This document shows, in pieces, positions 8,998 through 17,443 of a stretch of 64,000 bases of DNA. The first letter of the stretch is position 1, and every line of letters begins with the position of its first letter. The stretch covers positions 59,942 to 123,941 of the forward strand of contig NZ_RBZN01000003.1 in NCBI RefSeq assembly GCF_003628435.1, read 5' to 3'. Position numbers and translations under genes: made by a program. A model generated the notes under the pieces. That model had not been told where the DNA came from. It searched no databases and saw only the letters and a program-made list of their open reading frames with translations. Origin of the DNA: Ureibacillus endophyticus (GTDB lineage: Bacteria; Bacillota; Bacilli; Bacillales_A; Planococcaceae).

Positions 8998-9764
8998 TGA
9001 TCGAGATTAAAGGAGTAACGAAACACTTTGGTAAAAAGCCTGTAGTTGAAGATGTAACAGTGACGATTCAACCAAAAACAATTACATCCTTTATCGGACC
9101 TAATGGGGCAGGTAAATCGACGTTATTATCAATGGTCAGTCGATTATTAGATTCAGATACTGGTGAAGTGTTCCTAGATAAAAATAATGTCAAAAAGATG
9201 AAGTCAGATGAATTTGCAAAACGAGTAGCAATTTTGAAGCAATCAAACCATTTAAATGTTCGTTTAACAATTCGTGAGTTAGTTTCATTTGGACGTTATC
9301 CTTATTCAAAGGGTCGTTTAACGGAAGAAGATGAAAAGTTCATTGATCAAGCAATTGAATATATGAATTTAACAGACATGCAAGACAAATTCCTGGACGA
9401 ATTATCTGGCGGACAAAAACAACGTGCATTTATTTCTATGGTTATTGCACAAGATACGGAATATATTTTGCTAGATGAGCCTTTAAATAACTTGGATATG
9501 AAGCATTCTGTCCAAATTATGAAAATCCTAAGACAATTAGTAGATGAACTTGGTAAGACGGTCGTAATTGTACTCCATGATATAAATTTTGCATCTGTTT
9601 ATTCAGATCGTATTGTTGCCCTTAAAAATGGCCGTGTTGTAAAAGATGGTCAAACACATGAAATTATAAATTCTGAAGCTTTACGTGAAGTCTACGATAT
9701 GGATATTCCTGTACAAGAACAGAATGGATGTCGTATTTGCGTATACTTTAATTCGCATTCTTAG
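8997..9764 (+). CDS. yclP: Siderophore ABC transporter ATP-binding protein, YclP-like
   Basis: A 255-aa ABC ATPase with Walker A GPNGAGKST at residues 34-42, signature LSGGQ at 136-140, Walker B ILLDEP near 156-161 and the switch histidine in VLHD near 192. It would energise iron-siderophore import through the two permeases encoded just upstream. The ATG overlaps the stop of the previous gene by one base. A strong terminator follows, so the binding protein gene downstream is a separate unit. Confidence 0.9.
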   Translation: MIEIKGVTKHFGKKPVVEDVTVTIQPKTITSFIGPNGAGKSTLLSMVSRLLDSDTGEVFLDKNNVKKMKSDEFAKRVAILKQSNHLNVRLTIRELVSFGRYPYSKGRLTEEDEKFIDQAIEYMNLTDMQDKFLDELSGGQKQRAFISMVIAQDTEYILLDEPLNNLDMKHSVQIMKILRQLVDELGKTVVIVLHDINFASVYSDRIVALKNGRVVKDGQTHEIINSEALREVYDMDIPVQEQNGCRICVYFNSHS

Positions 9765-9783
9765 TGATGATTTAGTTGTAGAG

Positions 9784-9822
9784 GTTGTGCAGAAAGGTTA
9801 CTTTCTGCACAACTTCGTTTTT
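9784..9822 (+). terminator. Rho-independent terminator between ATPase and binding-protein genes
   Basis: A perfect 13-bp stem (9784-9796 with 9801-9813), loop GTTA, and a T-rich tail. Confidence 0.9.
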
Positions 9823-9865
9823 AAAAATTTATTAAAGCGTTATAGAAAAAATATTTAAAAAAGTA

Positions 9866-9893
9866 TTGACGTTAATTTTTCAAGTGCTATAAT
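9866..9893 (+). promoter_or_regulatory. SigA promoter of the siderophore-binding lipoprotein gene
   Basis: TTGACG and perfect TATAAT are separated by 16 bases; the Fur box begins 11 bases after the -10. Confidence 0.8.
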
Positions 9894-9904
9894 TTCAATT
9901 AGCT

Positions 9905-9923
9905 GATAATGATTATCATTATC
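9905..9923. promoter_or_regulatory. Fur box of the siderophore-binding protein gene
   Basis: GATAATGATTATCATTATC matches the classical 19-bp Fur box (GATAATGATAATCATTATC) at 18 of 19 positions, over the predicted transcription start. Confidence 0.92.
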
Positions 9924-9955
9924 GATAAGTAAAAGAGAACAGGAGAGAAATAAAA

Positions 9956-10999
9956 ATGAAAAAATGGAAGTATATAACTGCCACAGCGTTATTAACACTT
10001 GCTCTAGCTGCATGTGGTGCTGAAGAGGAATCAACAACTGATACAGCGACGGAGGATACTGCTACAGAACAATCTGCTGACACATCAGCAACTGAAAATT
10101 CCGCATTCCCAATGACTGTTGCACCATTAACTGCTGAAAGTGAAGATGAAGAATCAGGTACTAAAACAGTATTTGAAGATGTAACATTAGAACAACAACC
10201 TGAACGTCTTGTTGTTTTAGACTATGGTTTCTTAGATACTCTTGATGCATTAGGTGTTGAAGGTGTTGTAGGAGTAGCACAAAACGGTGGTAAAGGTTTC
10301 TTACCAGAAAACTTAAAAGAGAAGTACTTTACAAGTGATATCGCAGACGCTGGATCTTTAAAAGAACTTAACTTAGAAGCAGTTGCTGCTGCTGAACCAG
10401 ACGTAATTTTCATCTCTGGTCGTCAAGCTGGTTACTATGAAGAATTAAAAGAAATTACACCAAATGTAATCTATATTGCTTCTGACAATAAAGATTATGT
10501 ACAAGGCATTTATGAATCTGTTGACTTAGCTGCTAAAATCTTTGGTAAAGAAGATAAAGCTGAAGAGTTAAAAGCTGCATTCCAAGAAAAAGTTGATGCA
10601 TTAAAAGAAAAAGCAGCTGGTTATGAAAATGCATTAGTAACAATGTACAATGAGAAAAAACTTTCTGGTTTCGATAACGGTGAAAAGTCTCGTTTCGCAT
10701 ACGTATATAATGACTTTGGCTTCAATCCTGCTGTAACAGGTATCGAAACTTCATCTCATGGTTCTGACTTCTCATTTGAATCAGTATTAAAAGTTGATCC
10801 AGAAGTATTATTAGTAGTTGACCGTGGTGCTAACGAAGAAGTAGCTAAAGCTGATGTTGAAAACAATATTATTAAACAAACTCGTGCATACAAAGATGGA
10901 AAAATTGTATACCTTGATGGTACTACATGGTACTTCTCTTCAGGCGGTATCACAACTGAAGCAAGTAAAATCGATGAAATCTTAAACGAATTAAAATAA
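9956..10999 (+). CDS. yclQ: Siderophore-binding lipoprotein, YclQ-like
   Basis: This 347-aa protein has a lipoprotein signal with the acceptor Cys20 (ALAAC), then an acidic Thr/Ala/Glu-rich linker to about residue 60, then a class III periplasmic-binding-protein fold (PF01497): RLVVLDYGFLDTLDALGV, EAVAAAEPDVIFISGRQ and a C-terminal SGGITTEASKIDEIL. It would capture an iron siderophore outside the membrane and deliver it to the FecCD permeases encoded upstream. ATG at 9956 follows AGGAGAG. It has its own promoter and Fur box, separate from the permeases, which allows more binding protein to be made. Petrobactin-type specificity is inferred from gene order. Confidence 0.88.
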   Translation: MKKWKYITATALLTLALAACGAEEESTTDTATEDTATEQSADTSATENSAFPMTVAPLTAESEDEESGTKTVFEDVTLEQQPERLVVLDYGFLDTLDALGVEGVVGVAQNGGKGFLPENLKEKYFTSDIADAGSLKELNLEAVAAAEPDVIFISGRQAGYYEELKEITPNVIYIASDNKDYVQGIYESVDLAAKIFGKEDKAEELKAAFQEKVDALKEKAAGYENALVTMYNEKKLSGFDNGEKSRFAYVYNDFGFNPAVTGIETSSHGSDFSFESVLKVDPEVLLVVDRGANEEVAKADVENNIIKQTRAYKDGKIVYLDGTTWYFSSGGITTEASKIDEILNELK

Positions 11000-11024
11000 G
11001 AATATAGAAACAGCTGTTATTGTA

Positions 11025-11054
11025 AAAAAACGTCCTATTCCTAGGGCGTTTTTT
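11025..11054 (+). terminator. Rho-independent terminator after the binding-protein gene
   Basis: Stem 11025-11037 with 11042-11054 (one G:U pair), loop TTCC, ending in six T. Confidence 0.85.
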
Positions 11055-11119
11055 ATGTTATTTTATTATTTTGAATAATAAATTTTACTAGGTTAGTAAA
11101 TTTAGATGGTGAGGTTTTT

Positions 11120-11731
11120 ATGAAAAAAGTTTCGTACATACTGGCTTTCATTTCACTTTGTATTTTCATTATTATCTTTACTAGTTTTGAGAAGCCAATG
11201 TTTGTAAAAATGGATCAATCAGTAACTGATTTTTTCTATGGTAACAAGTTTATTTCAGCTTTTCATTACATAGGAAATACAAAAGTGATTGTTACCACTT
11301 CTTTAATACTGTTAATCGTTTTATGGTTAAGGCAAAGAAATTTCCGAGGAATGCTTTTTGTATTGTTGTCGATTGCAGGTGGGAGAGTATTAAATCAAAT
11401 TATAAAAAATGTAGTCGATCGTCCAAGACCGGAAATGGTGGATCAGCTTACGTCATTTAGTTTTCCATCGGGTCATGCAATGCTTTCCTTATTATTATTG
11501 TTTACAATTGCTTATTTACTATCAGAAGTTGTTGTAAGCAAAAAGAATATGGTATTTGTTTGGGTAGTGGCGATACTACTTACTATGTTGATAGGCTTGT
11601 CTAGGATTGCAGACAATCATCATTATCCTACAGATGTCTTTGCTGGTTGGACAATTGCCTATTTCTGGTTCATAATTTGTGTGTTTTGGTATGAACAAAG
11701 AAAGACAAAGTTTAATAAAATGAAAAAATAA
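11120..11731 (+). CDS. PAP2-family membrane phosphatase
   Basis: A 203-aa membrane protein with the three PAP2 phosphatase motifs in order: KNVVDRPRP, FPSGHAM and SRIADNHHYPTDVFAGW, including the catalytic histidines of the second and third. About five or six hydrophobic helices surround them. Such enzymes remove phosphate from lipid pyrophosphates or phosphatidylglycerol phosphate; length and layout resemble B. subtilis YodM. The ATG follows GGTGAGG. It is a single gene with its own terminator, so the context does not fix the substrate. Confidence 0.85.
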   Translation: MKKVSYILAFISLCIFIIIFTSFEKPMFVKMDQSVTDFFYGNKFISAFHYIGNTKVIVTTSLILLIVLWLRQRNFRGMLFVLLSIAGGRVLNQIIKNVVDRPRPEMVDQLTSFSFPSGHAMLSLLLLFTIAYLLSEVVVSKKNMVFVWVVAILLTMLIGLSRIADNHHYPTDVFAGWTIAYFWFIICVFWYEQRKTKFNKMKK

Positions 11732-11758
11732 CACCTAATTTTAGGTGTTATTTTTTTA
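11730..11758 (+). terminator. Rho-independent terminator after the PAP2 gene
   Basis: Stem AACACCTA/TAGGTGTT followed by ATTTTTTT, starting within the stop codon. Confidence 0.8.
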
Positions 11759-11804
11759 ATGAAATGTTGTCTGTGAGCATAATATGTTGATAAGTTAAAA
11801 AAAG

Positions 11805-11834
11805 TTGCACAAAGGAAACTTTCCTGTATATAAT
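11805..11834 (+). promoter_or_regulatory. SigA promoter of the ZIP transporter gene, with MntR-like site
   Basis: TTGCAC and perfect TATAAT are separated by 18 bases. The bases TTGCACAAAGGAAAC (11805-11819) resemble the B. subtilis MntR operator core as I remember it (TTGCCTTAAGGAAAC), with 12 of 15 identical. The spacer also contains the dyad AGGAAACTTTCCT. Confidence 0.55.
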
Positions 11835-11845
11835 ACTAGTATTAT
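11830..11845. promoter_or_regulatory. 16-bp perfect palindrome over the -10/start point
   Basis: ATAATACTAGTATTAT is a perfect palindrome overlapping the -10 of the ZIP gene promoter. It is placed where a repressor would block transcription; the protein is unknown. Confidence 0.4.
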
Positions 11846-11867
11846 AAAAAAGGAGACTGGGTACCGT

Positions 11868-12689
11868 ATGGAAGGAAACGTTATTTTTGCTTTAGGTTTG
11901 ACGTTGTTTGCAGGGTTAGCCACCGGGGTTGGAGCTTTAATTGCATTTTTTACCACAAGAACAAATAAAAAGTTTCTTTCAGCTGCATTAGGTTTTTCTG
12001 CAGGTGTCATGATTTATGTTTCCTTAATCGAAATCTTTGTAAAGGCAAAGGACTCCCTTACAACGGCTTTAGGGGATACACAAGGCTATTGGATGACGGT
12101 TATTGGCTTTTTTGGGGGGATGCTACTTATTGCTCTAATTGACCGCTTTATTCCAAAGAAAAGCAATCCACATGAAGTGAAAACCGTTGAAGATGTAAAC
12201 GCAGTTAAGTTACAAAATAGTGTTGGTATAGATGAAGAAAAGTTGATGAAGATGGGGGTCTTTACCGCTTTAGCAATAGGGATTCATAATTTTCCAGAAG
12301 GTATTGCAACGTTTATGTCTGCGATACAAGATCCAAATGTAGGTATCGCCATCGCAATTGCAGTAGCAATTCATAATATTCCAGAGGGGATAGCTGTTGC
12401 TGTACCGATATATTTCGCAACAGGGATACGGAAAAAAGCCTTTAAATTATCCTTCTTTTCAGGTTTAGCAGAACCAGTTGGAGCAATCGTTGCTTATATC
12501 ATCTTAATGCCATTTTTAACAGAGGCCATGTTCGGTATTATTTTTGCTGGTGTTGCAGGGATAATGGTCTTCATATCCCTAGATGAGTTACTACCAGCAG
12601 CTCAGAAATATGACGAGACGCATTTATCAATTTATGGGTTAGTAGCTGGTATGGCTGTGATGGCAGTGAGTTTATTGTTATTGGCATAA
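11868..12689 (+). CDS. ZIP-family divalent metal transporter (ZupT-like)
   Basis: The 273-aa protein has eight predicted helices and the two ZIP metal-binding signatures, HNFPEGIA starting at residue 140 and HNIPEGIA at residue 169, with a His/Asp/Glu-containing loop between helices 3 and 4. ZIP proteins carry Zn2+, Mn2+ or Fe2+ into the cytoplasm. ATG at 11868 follows AAGGAG; the frame is open 21 codons upstream but that part covers the promoter. The MntR-like site in the promoter suggests manganese as at least one substrate. Metal choice is inference. Confidence 0.88.
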   Translation: MEGNVIFALGLTLFAGLATGVGALIAFFTTRTNKKFLSAALGFSAGVMIYVSLIEIFVKAKDSLTTALGDTQGYWMTVIGFFGGMLLIALIDRFIPKKSNPHEVKTVEDVNAVKLQNSVGIDEEKLMKMGVFTALAIGIHNFPEGIATFMSAIQDPNVGIAIAIAVAIHNIPEGIAVAVPIYFATGIRKKAFKLSFFSGLAEPVGAIVAYIILMPFLTEAMFGIIFAGVAGIMVFISLDELLPAAQKYDETHLSIYGLVAGMAVMAVSLLLLA

Positions 12690-12796
12690 AAAGGTGTCGT
12701 CTGAAATATCCTTCTGAGACGACAGCTTTACGATTATTGCTATCACTATATAATCGCAGGACCACTATTTTATTGTGGATATTTATAAATATGAAA

Positions 12797-12848
12797 GGCT
12801 GTGTTAAAAAGTCAATTTGACTTTTAACACAGCCCCTTAATTTTTATT
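12797..12848. terminator. Bidirectional terminator between converging genes
   Basis: A long stem (12797-12815 with 12817-12834, one bulged A) is followed by a T-rich stretch on the + side and preceded by A-rich sequence for the other strand. It separates the ZIP gene from the gene converging on it. A second dyad, GTCGTCT/AGACGAC at 12696-12723, lies just upstream without a T tail. Confidence 0.65.
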
Positions 12849-12895
12849 CTTTTGTATTATGAACACATAATAATAGAAACAATCATACGGTTCTT

Positions 12896-13543
12896 TTAAG
12901 ATGCAGATGTCGCGTTTTCAGATGCGACAGTAAACTGTTCATTTACATGCTTAGGTCTTTCGATTTCGTCTAAAACAGCAACTGCATAATCTGCATAGCT
13001 TACATAGCTAATTTGTTGTGAATTAAGAAGAAGGCGATTTTTACCTAAAATGTAGTGGCCAGTTCGAGGACCATCAGAATCGAATAAAGGAGATGGACTT
13101 AAGAATGTCCATTTAATAGATGATTTCTTTAAGTCAGTTAAGTTTTGTAATTGTTGTAGAGCAATTTTGCGAGACTCTTGAGGAAACTCGGGAATATCGA
13201 TTAAACGCGTTTTACATTCCCGATCGATAAATAGACTACCAGGTCCACCAACAACGAATAATCGAGTATTTGTACCTTCTAGTTGATTAATTAAATGTCT
13301 TCCTAACTCTACAAGTGAGAATTTTTCACCTGGTAAGGCATTATACGCATTAATTAACACATCAAAGTGCATTAAATCCCTCTTAGTTAGTTGGAATCCT
13401 TCCTTCTTAACAACTTTAATATTTCGGTCAATTAATTTTTCTTTTTCACGTACGAATGCGGTAATTTCATGATTCCGCATTTTAGCCTCCATTATAATAT
13501 TTCTACCGGCTTTACTTGACGCGCCAATAATGCCAATTTTCAT
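12896..13543 (-). CDS. NAD(P)H-binding Rossmann-fold protein (YwnB-like)
   Basis: A 215-aa protein starting with a dinucleotide-binding motif (IGIIGASSKAGRNI, residues 3-16). It belongs to the NAD(P)H-binding epimerase-like group (PF13460 type), to which YwnB and nmrA-like proteins belong. The catalytic Tyr-Lys pair of extended short-chain dehydrogenases is not evident, so it may be a redox or NADP sensor rather than an enzyme. ATG at 13543 follows AAAGGGG. Substrate unknown. Confidence 0.8.
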   Translation of the reverse strand: MKIGIIGASSKAGRNIIMEAKMRNHEITAFVREKEKLIDRNIKVVKKEGFQLTKRDLMHFDVLINAYNALPGEKFSLVELGRHLINQLEGTNTRLFVVGGPGSLFIDRECKTRLIDIPEFPQESRKIALQQLQNLTDLKKSSIKWTFLSPSPLFDSDGPRTGHYILGKNRLLLNSQQISYVSYADYAVAVLDEIERPKHVNEQFTVASENATSAS

Positions 13544-13623
13544 AATGAATTACCCCTTTCGAACGATTTTTGGAAGTGTTAAAGGATGCGTGAATAGATT
13601 GAAGCATCTTTAGAGGGTTAGTG

Positions 13624-13680
13624 GAAAATAAAAAAAGATGCCCAATAATTCATATATATGATTCATTGGACATCTTTATT
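13624..13680 (-). terminator. Rho-independent terminator of the thrC-thrB operon
   Basis: On the minus strand AAAGATG...CATCTTT brackets a long imperfect stem (13634-13640 with 13671-13677, then CCAAT/ATTGG inside), ending in TTTTTTTATT. Confidence 0.8.
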
Positions 13681-13702
13681 AATGATTTTAGAAATTTTGT
13701 GA

Positions 13703-14620
13703 TTATGCTAAAACATCATTTACAACTTCAATTACTGAAATGCCTTGATGATCTGCTCTTGTAAGCAAAATTTCATGCTCAGGGAATTGTTGTTTCATTT
13801 TGTTTACAAACTGCTCAGAAATAGCAGGGGGTATGATCGAAATTACAGTAGGGCCAGCACCACTTAGGGCAGTACCATATGCTCCAGCTTCTTTAGCAGC
13901 TTTATGAATTTCATCAAAGTTAGGAATTAGTTTTGCACGGAATGGTTCATGGAATAAATCGGATTCCATATAACGACCAATTCGTTCATAATCTTTGTTA
14001 ATTAATGAAGCGGCTAACATATTAGCATTTGCACTTGCACGAACTGCATAACCACGGTCGAACTGTTCAGGTAATACTTTGCGAGCTTCTGAAGTTTTTA
14101 ATTCAACATTTGGTACGAATACTACAAAAGCTGCATCTAAATCTTTTACATGGATTGTATCTACTACACCATCTTCATCAAGCATTGAAATTGTAAGACC
14201 ACCTAAAACAGATGCGGATGCATTATCAGGGTGTCCTTCGATTTGTGATGAGATGTTTAATTTATCTTGTGTTGTAAGGTTCAGCTCACATACAAGGTTC
14301 GCTAATTCAATAGCAGCGACTATTGCGGCAGCACTACTACCTAAGCCACGTGCGAAAGGTAATTCACTTTTCATTTCAATTCTGCATGCAGGTAGTTTTT
14401 TACCGTAACGATCCGCAACGTCTTTTGCAATTGTGTATATTAAATGTTCTTCTAATACGAACTCTTTTGGTAGGTGATCAGAAAGATGGATAATTTCCCA
14501 TTTGTCTGAAATTGACACTGTTAATTCTAAATATAAGGACAAACTAAGTCCAATGGAATCAAACCCAGGTCCTAAGTTAGCAGTGCTTCCAGGGACAGTG
14601 ATTTGCCATTTTTTACTCAT
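13703..14620 (-). CDS. thrB: Homoserine kinase
   Basis: A 305-aa GHMP kinase with the ATP-binding signature [14 protein letters not shown] at residues 88-101, the N-terminal [19 protein letters not shown] typical of ThrB, and a C-terminal [14 protein letters not shown] motif. It phosphorylates L-homoserine with ATP, the step before threonine synthase. The ATG overlaps the stop of thrC by 4 bases (ATGA), so the two are translationally coupled. No hom gene for homoserine dehydrogenase lies next to it. Confidence 0.95.
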   Translation of the reverse strand: MSKKWQITVPGSTANLGPGFDSIGLSLSLYLELTVSISDKWEIIHLSDHLPKEFVLEEHLIYTIAKDVADRYGKKLPACRIEMKSELPFARGLGSSAAAIVAAIELANLVCELNLTTQDKLNISSQIEGHPDNASASVLGGLTISMLDEDGVVDTIHVKDLDAAFVVFVPNVELKTSEARKVLPEQFDRGYAVRASANANMLAASLINKDYERIGRYMESDLFHEPFRAKLIPNFDEIHKAAKEAGAYGTALSGAGPTVISIIPPAISEQFVNKMKQQFPEHEILLTRADHQGISVIEVVNDVLA

Positions 14621-15669
14621 AGAATTCCCTCAATATATTTACGAATTTCTTCTTCATCATTTTTAAGAGATACTAAATCAACTTTCGATACATTCATCGC
14701 TGTATCTGGGTCTTTTAAACCGTTTCCTGTGAAAACAGTTACGACACGGCTACCTTTTTCAATTTTACCGCTATTTACAGACTTAATGACACCTGCAAGA
14801 GAAGCAGCAGAACCTGGCTCAACAAAGATTCCTTCTGTACCAGCGATTAGTTTGTAAGCAGCTAAGATTTCATCATCTGTAACTGAATCAATAATACCGC
14901 CTGATTCGTCACGAGCAGCTTCTGCTAATTTCCAGCTAGCTGGGTTACCGATACGAATTGCAGTTGCAACAGTTTCTGGGTTTGCAATTGGCTCACCTTT
15001 TACGATTGCAGCAGCACCTTCTGCTTCAAAACCATACATTTTTGGTAGGCCAGTATTTTTTGCTTCATTATATTCTTTAAAACCTTTCCAGTAAGCAGTA
15101 ATATTACCAGCGTTACCAACTGGAATACATAAGTAGTCTGGAGCATGTCCAAGGCTGTCTACAATTTCAAATGCGGCAGTTTTTTGTCCTTCAATACGAT
15201 ATGGATTAACTGAGTTTACTAATTTTACAGGTGTTGTTTCACTAACTTGACGAACGATTGATAATGCATCGTCAAAGTTACCGTCGATTTCAATAATTTT
15301 TGCACCATACATACATGCTTGTGCTAGTTTACCAAGAGCTACTTTACCTTTAGGAATAACAACGATAGATTGAATACCAGCGCGAGTTGCATAAGCAGAT
15401 GCAGCAGCTGATGTATTACCAGTAGAAGCACAGATTACACATTTAGCCCCATCTTCAATTGCTTTCGCAACAGCAAAAACCATACCGCGATCTTTAAACG
15501 ATCCTGTTGGGTTTGCTCCCTCAATTTTTCCATATAATTCAATGCCAAGTTCTTTTGATAAATTTACTAAATGAATAAGTGGTGTATTACCTTCATTTAA
15601 AGTTAAAGATGGTGTATTTTCAGTAACAGGTAAAAATTCTTTATATTCTTCGATTAGACCTTTCCACAT
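14617..15669 (-). CDS. thrC: Threonine synthase
   Basis: A 350-aa PLP enzyme of fold type II converting O-phosphohomoserine to L-threonine. Lys59 in [10 protein letters not shown] is the expected Schiff-base lysine and the glycine-rich phosphate loop ([16 protein letters not shown]) is clear in the middle. ATG at 15669 is preceded by AAGGAG. It heads the thrC-thrB operon; the usual first gene, hom, is absent here. The short leader (about 50 bases) leaves no room for a T-box. Confidence 0.95.
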   Translation of the reverse strand: MWKGLIEEYKEFLPVTENTPSLTLNEGNTPLIHLVNLSKELGIELYGKIEGANPTGSFKDRGMVFAVAKAIEDGAKCVICASTGNTSAAASAYATRAGIQSIVVIPKGKVALGKLAQACMYGAKIIEIDGNFDDALSIVRQVSETTPVKLVNSVNPYRIEGQKTAAFEIVDSLGHAPDYLCIPVGNAGNITAYWKGFKEYNEAKNTGLPKMYGFEAEGAAAIVKGEPIANPETVATAIRIGNPASWKLAEAARDESGGIIDSVTDDEILAAYKLIAGTEGIFVEPGSAASLAGVIKSVNSGKIEKGSRVVTVFTGNGLKDPDTAMNVSKVDLVSLKNDEEEIRKYIEGIL

Positions 15670-15725
15670 AACGAGTTAGCTCCTTTTGTTCTCACTGGAT
15701 GAACAGTTGTTTGTATATAAAAGAC

Positions 15726-15755
15726 ATTTTAACGCAAAATAGTGGTATTTATCAA
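15726..15755 (-). promoter_or_regulatory. SigA promoter of thrC-thrB
   Basis: On the minus strand TTGATA and TAAAAT are separated by 18 bases, about 57 bases before the thrC start. Confidence 0.5.
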
Positions 15756-15865
15756 TAGTATTTAGGAAATTAACAAAATACTCTTATTAATTTAAGTAAC
15801 TTTATTAAGATGAGTAGAAATAGAATAATTATATGTTCTTTAAATCAGGAAATCCTAAAATATTG

Positions 15866-16135
15866 TAGGATACACAACTAGGTAAAGTAGTAAAGTAAAC
15901 ATTGCTGCATCTACTACTCAGTTTTCGGGGAAGAAACAGAATTCAATATATAAGATAAAAGACAATTTTCTAGAAATTAGTTGTCCTAATAAGAATATTT
16001 TTGAATCTGTCCCTTTGCTATCGAAGCCGATAAACCAAACAATTAGAAGCAGGGATTAGGATACATAACAAGGTAAAAGGGTGTACTTAATGTATTTGCA
16101 TTTGCCTCTTAGCTTTGGGTACAGAAATGCCTAGC
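15866..16135 (+). repeat. Two diverged copies of a ~75-bp noncoding repeat
   Basis: Copy A (15866-15940) and copy B (16057-16133) both begin TAGGATACAYAACWAGGTAAA and stay alignable through a GCATYTRC...TTYGGG..GAAA segment. The second half of each also aligns with the tighter repeats at 16200 and 16293. No reading frame is preserved. The stretch from 15756 to 16441 holds no gene I can support. Confidence 0.55.
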
Positions 16136-16199
16136 TTTCAAAATTAGAAAAAAGACCACCTTTTTTAGAAAATAATGGTTCTAGAAAAATGTTTTTGTA

Positions 16200-16221
16200 C
16201 CTGACGCTTCGCTTTCGGTGC
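16200..16221 (+). repeat. 22-bp exact repeat, copy C
   Basis: This 22-base copy (begins CCTGACGC, ends TTTCGGTGC) is identical to 16293-16314. The flanks extend the match: a GTAC or GCAC before it, then G(A/G)GAAAA and ACACTCTTG after it. Confidence 0.85.
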
Positions 16222-16292
16222 GGAAAAACGAGACACTCTTGCGTAGTAATTGGAATCCCCACCTAAAATAATGCAATGTACGAATTAATGCA

Positions 16293-16314
16293 CCTGACGC
16301 TTCGCTTTCGGTGC
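16293..16314 (+). repeat. 22-bp exact repeat, copy D
   Basis: Identical to 16200-16221. In this copy TGCACC and GGTGCA at its edges can pair, forming a hairpin just before the terminator at 16322. Confidence 0.85.
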
Positions 16315-16321
16315 AGAAAAG

Positions 16322-16357
16322 CCCAACACTCTTGTCCAGGGGAGTGTTGGGTTTTTT
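16322..16357 (+). terminator. Orphan rho-independent terminator
   Basis: A perfect 10-bp stem (CCCAACACTC/GAGTGTTGGG) with an 11-base loop is followed by TTTTTT. No + strand gene lies upstream, because thrC runs the other way, so it would end a noncoding transcript or act as an attenuator before the rpiR gene. Confidence 0.8.
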
Positions 16358-16541
16358 GTCGAATTTTATTGCAATAAAGTCAGAAAATTTGACAAAATGA
16401 TGTCTTTTTTAGTTAAAAATTTAGTAAGTTAAAGTTTTTTCTGAAAACTTATTGTATTCCATTTTTAATGATGTTAATCTAGCTTTTATTAAAATGTATG
16501 TATATATATACAACGGGGGTAGGAAGGAAGTGGAAGTTGAC

Positions 16542-17396
16542 ATGAGCTTTTGTAATGAAATTAAAAAACGTTTCATCCGATTATCTAGAGGGCAGCGAAA
16601 GGTTGCACAGTTTGTTATTGATAACCCAAATATTATCGCAACTCATATTGCTTCTGATGTTGGAAAGCTTATCGGGGTAAGTGAATCAACGGTAATAAGA
16701 TTTTGTTATGCTATGGAATTATCTGGTTTCTCTGAACTGCAGGAACGAATTAAAGAAGATTTAATTGGGGCGAAAAATACAGATATTGGTGATCACCCAC
16801 TTATTACAAAAAAACAAGAACCTCTTTTTAGTAACGTAATGAATCGAGATATTACAAGCATTTTAAATACAATTCAGTTAGTCGAAGAAAATCAGTTTGA
16901 GCAAACTGTAAAGTGGATGCACGAATCGAATTTTATATATGTACTAGGCTTTAGACATTCTTCTCCTTCAGCAAGTTTTTTAAGCAATACTTTAGGTAAT
17001 TACAGAAGACACGTAAAACAAATTCAACATGATGTAGAAGATATTGTTCAACAAATTAGCGGGATGGACGAGCAATCCTTACTATTTGTATTAGCATTGG
17101 ATGCAGTTCTCGAGGATGTCTTAACAATTACTAAAATAGCAAGAAATAAAAATGTGAAGATCGTTGCTATAACAAATTCAGGTTTATCTCCTATTCGAGA
17201 ATATGCAGATATCGTATTTACTGTTGGGGCACAAAAACAAGCTTCTGCAGAAACGATAATTGCCTCCCATTCTTTAATCCATTCATTAGTGGAAGGAATG
17301 GTAGCTCAAAATAAGAGACAATATACTACATTCCAAAAATCGAATGCGCAAATTGAGAGTAACTTTCTATTCTTAGAAAAAACAAAAATAATTTAA
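16542..17396 (+). CDS. MurR/RpiR-family transcriptional regulator
   Basis: A 284-aa protein with an N-terminal RpiR helix-turn-helix (about residues 1-77; SRGQRKVAQFVIDNPN and VGKLIGVSESTVIRFCYAMEL) and a C-terminal SIS sugar-phosphate-binding domain (about 120-255; FIYVLGFRHSSPSASFL and IAITNSG). Family members sense sugar phosphates and control neighbouring sugar genes, but no sugar gene is adjacent, so its target is unknown. The ATG at 16542 gives the usual family length; a GTG at 16530 and a longer frame from 16452 are possible. Confidence 0.85.
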   Translation: MSFCNEIKKRFIRLSRGQRKVAQFVIDNPNIIATHIASDVGKLIGVSESTVIRFCYAMELSGFSELQERIKEDLIGAKNTDIGDHPLITKKQEPLFSNVMNRDITSILNTIQLVEENQFEQTVKWMHESNFIYVLGFRHSSPSASFLSNTLGNYRRHVKQIQHDVEDIVQQISGMDEQSLLFVLALDAVLEDVLTITKIARNKNVKIVAITNSGLSPIREYADIVFTVGAQKQASAETIIASHSLIHSLVEGMVAQNKRQYTTFQKSNAQIESNFLFLEKTKII

Positions 17397-17407
17397 GAAT
17401 CCTTATG

Positions 17408-17443
17408 AGTGAATTCGTTAAAAAAGTGCGAATTCACTTTTTT
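17408..17443 (+). terminator. Rho-independent terminator after the rpiR-family gene
   Basis: Stem AGTGAATTCG/CGAATTCACT, a loop of 11 bases, then TTTTTT. Confidence 0.85.

Noticed and set aside
15670..15760. T-box or threonine attenuator before thrC
   Set aside because: The promoter lies only about 55 bases before the start codon and there is no T-box sequence or terminator on that strand.
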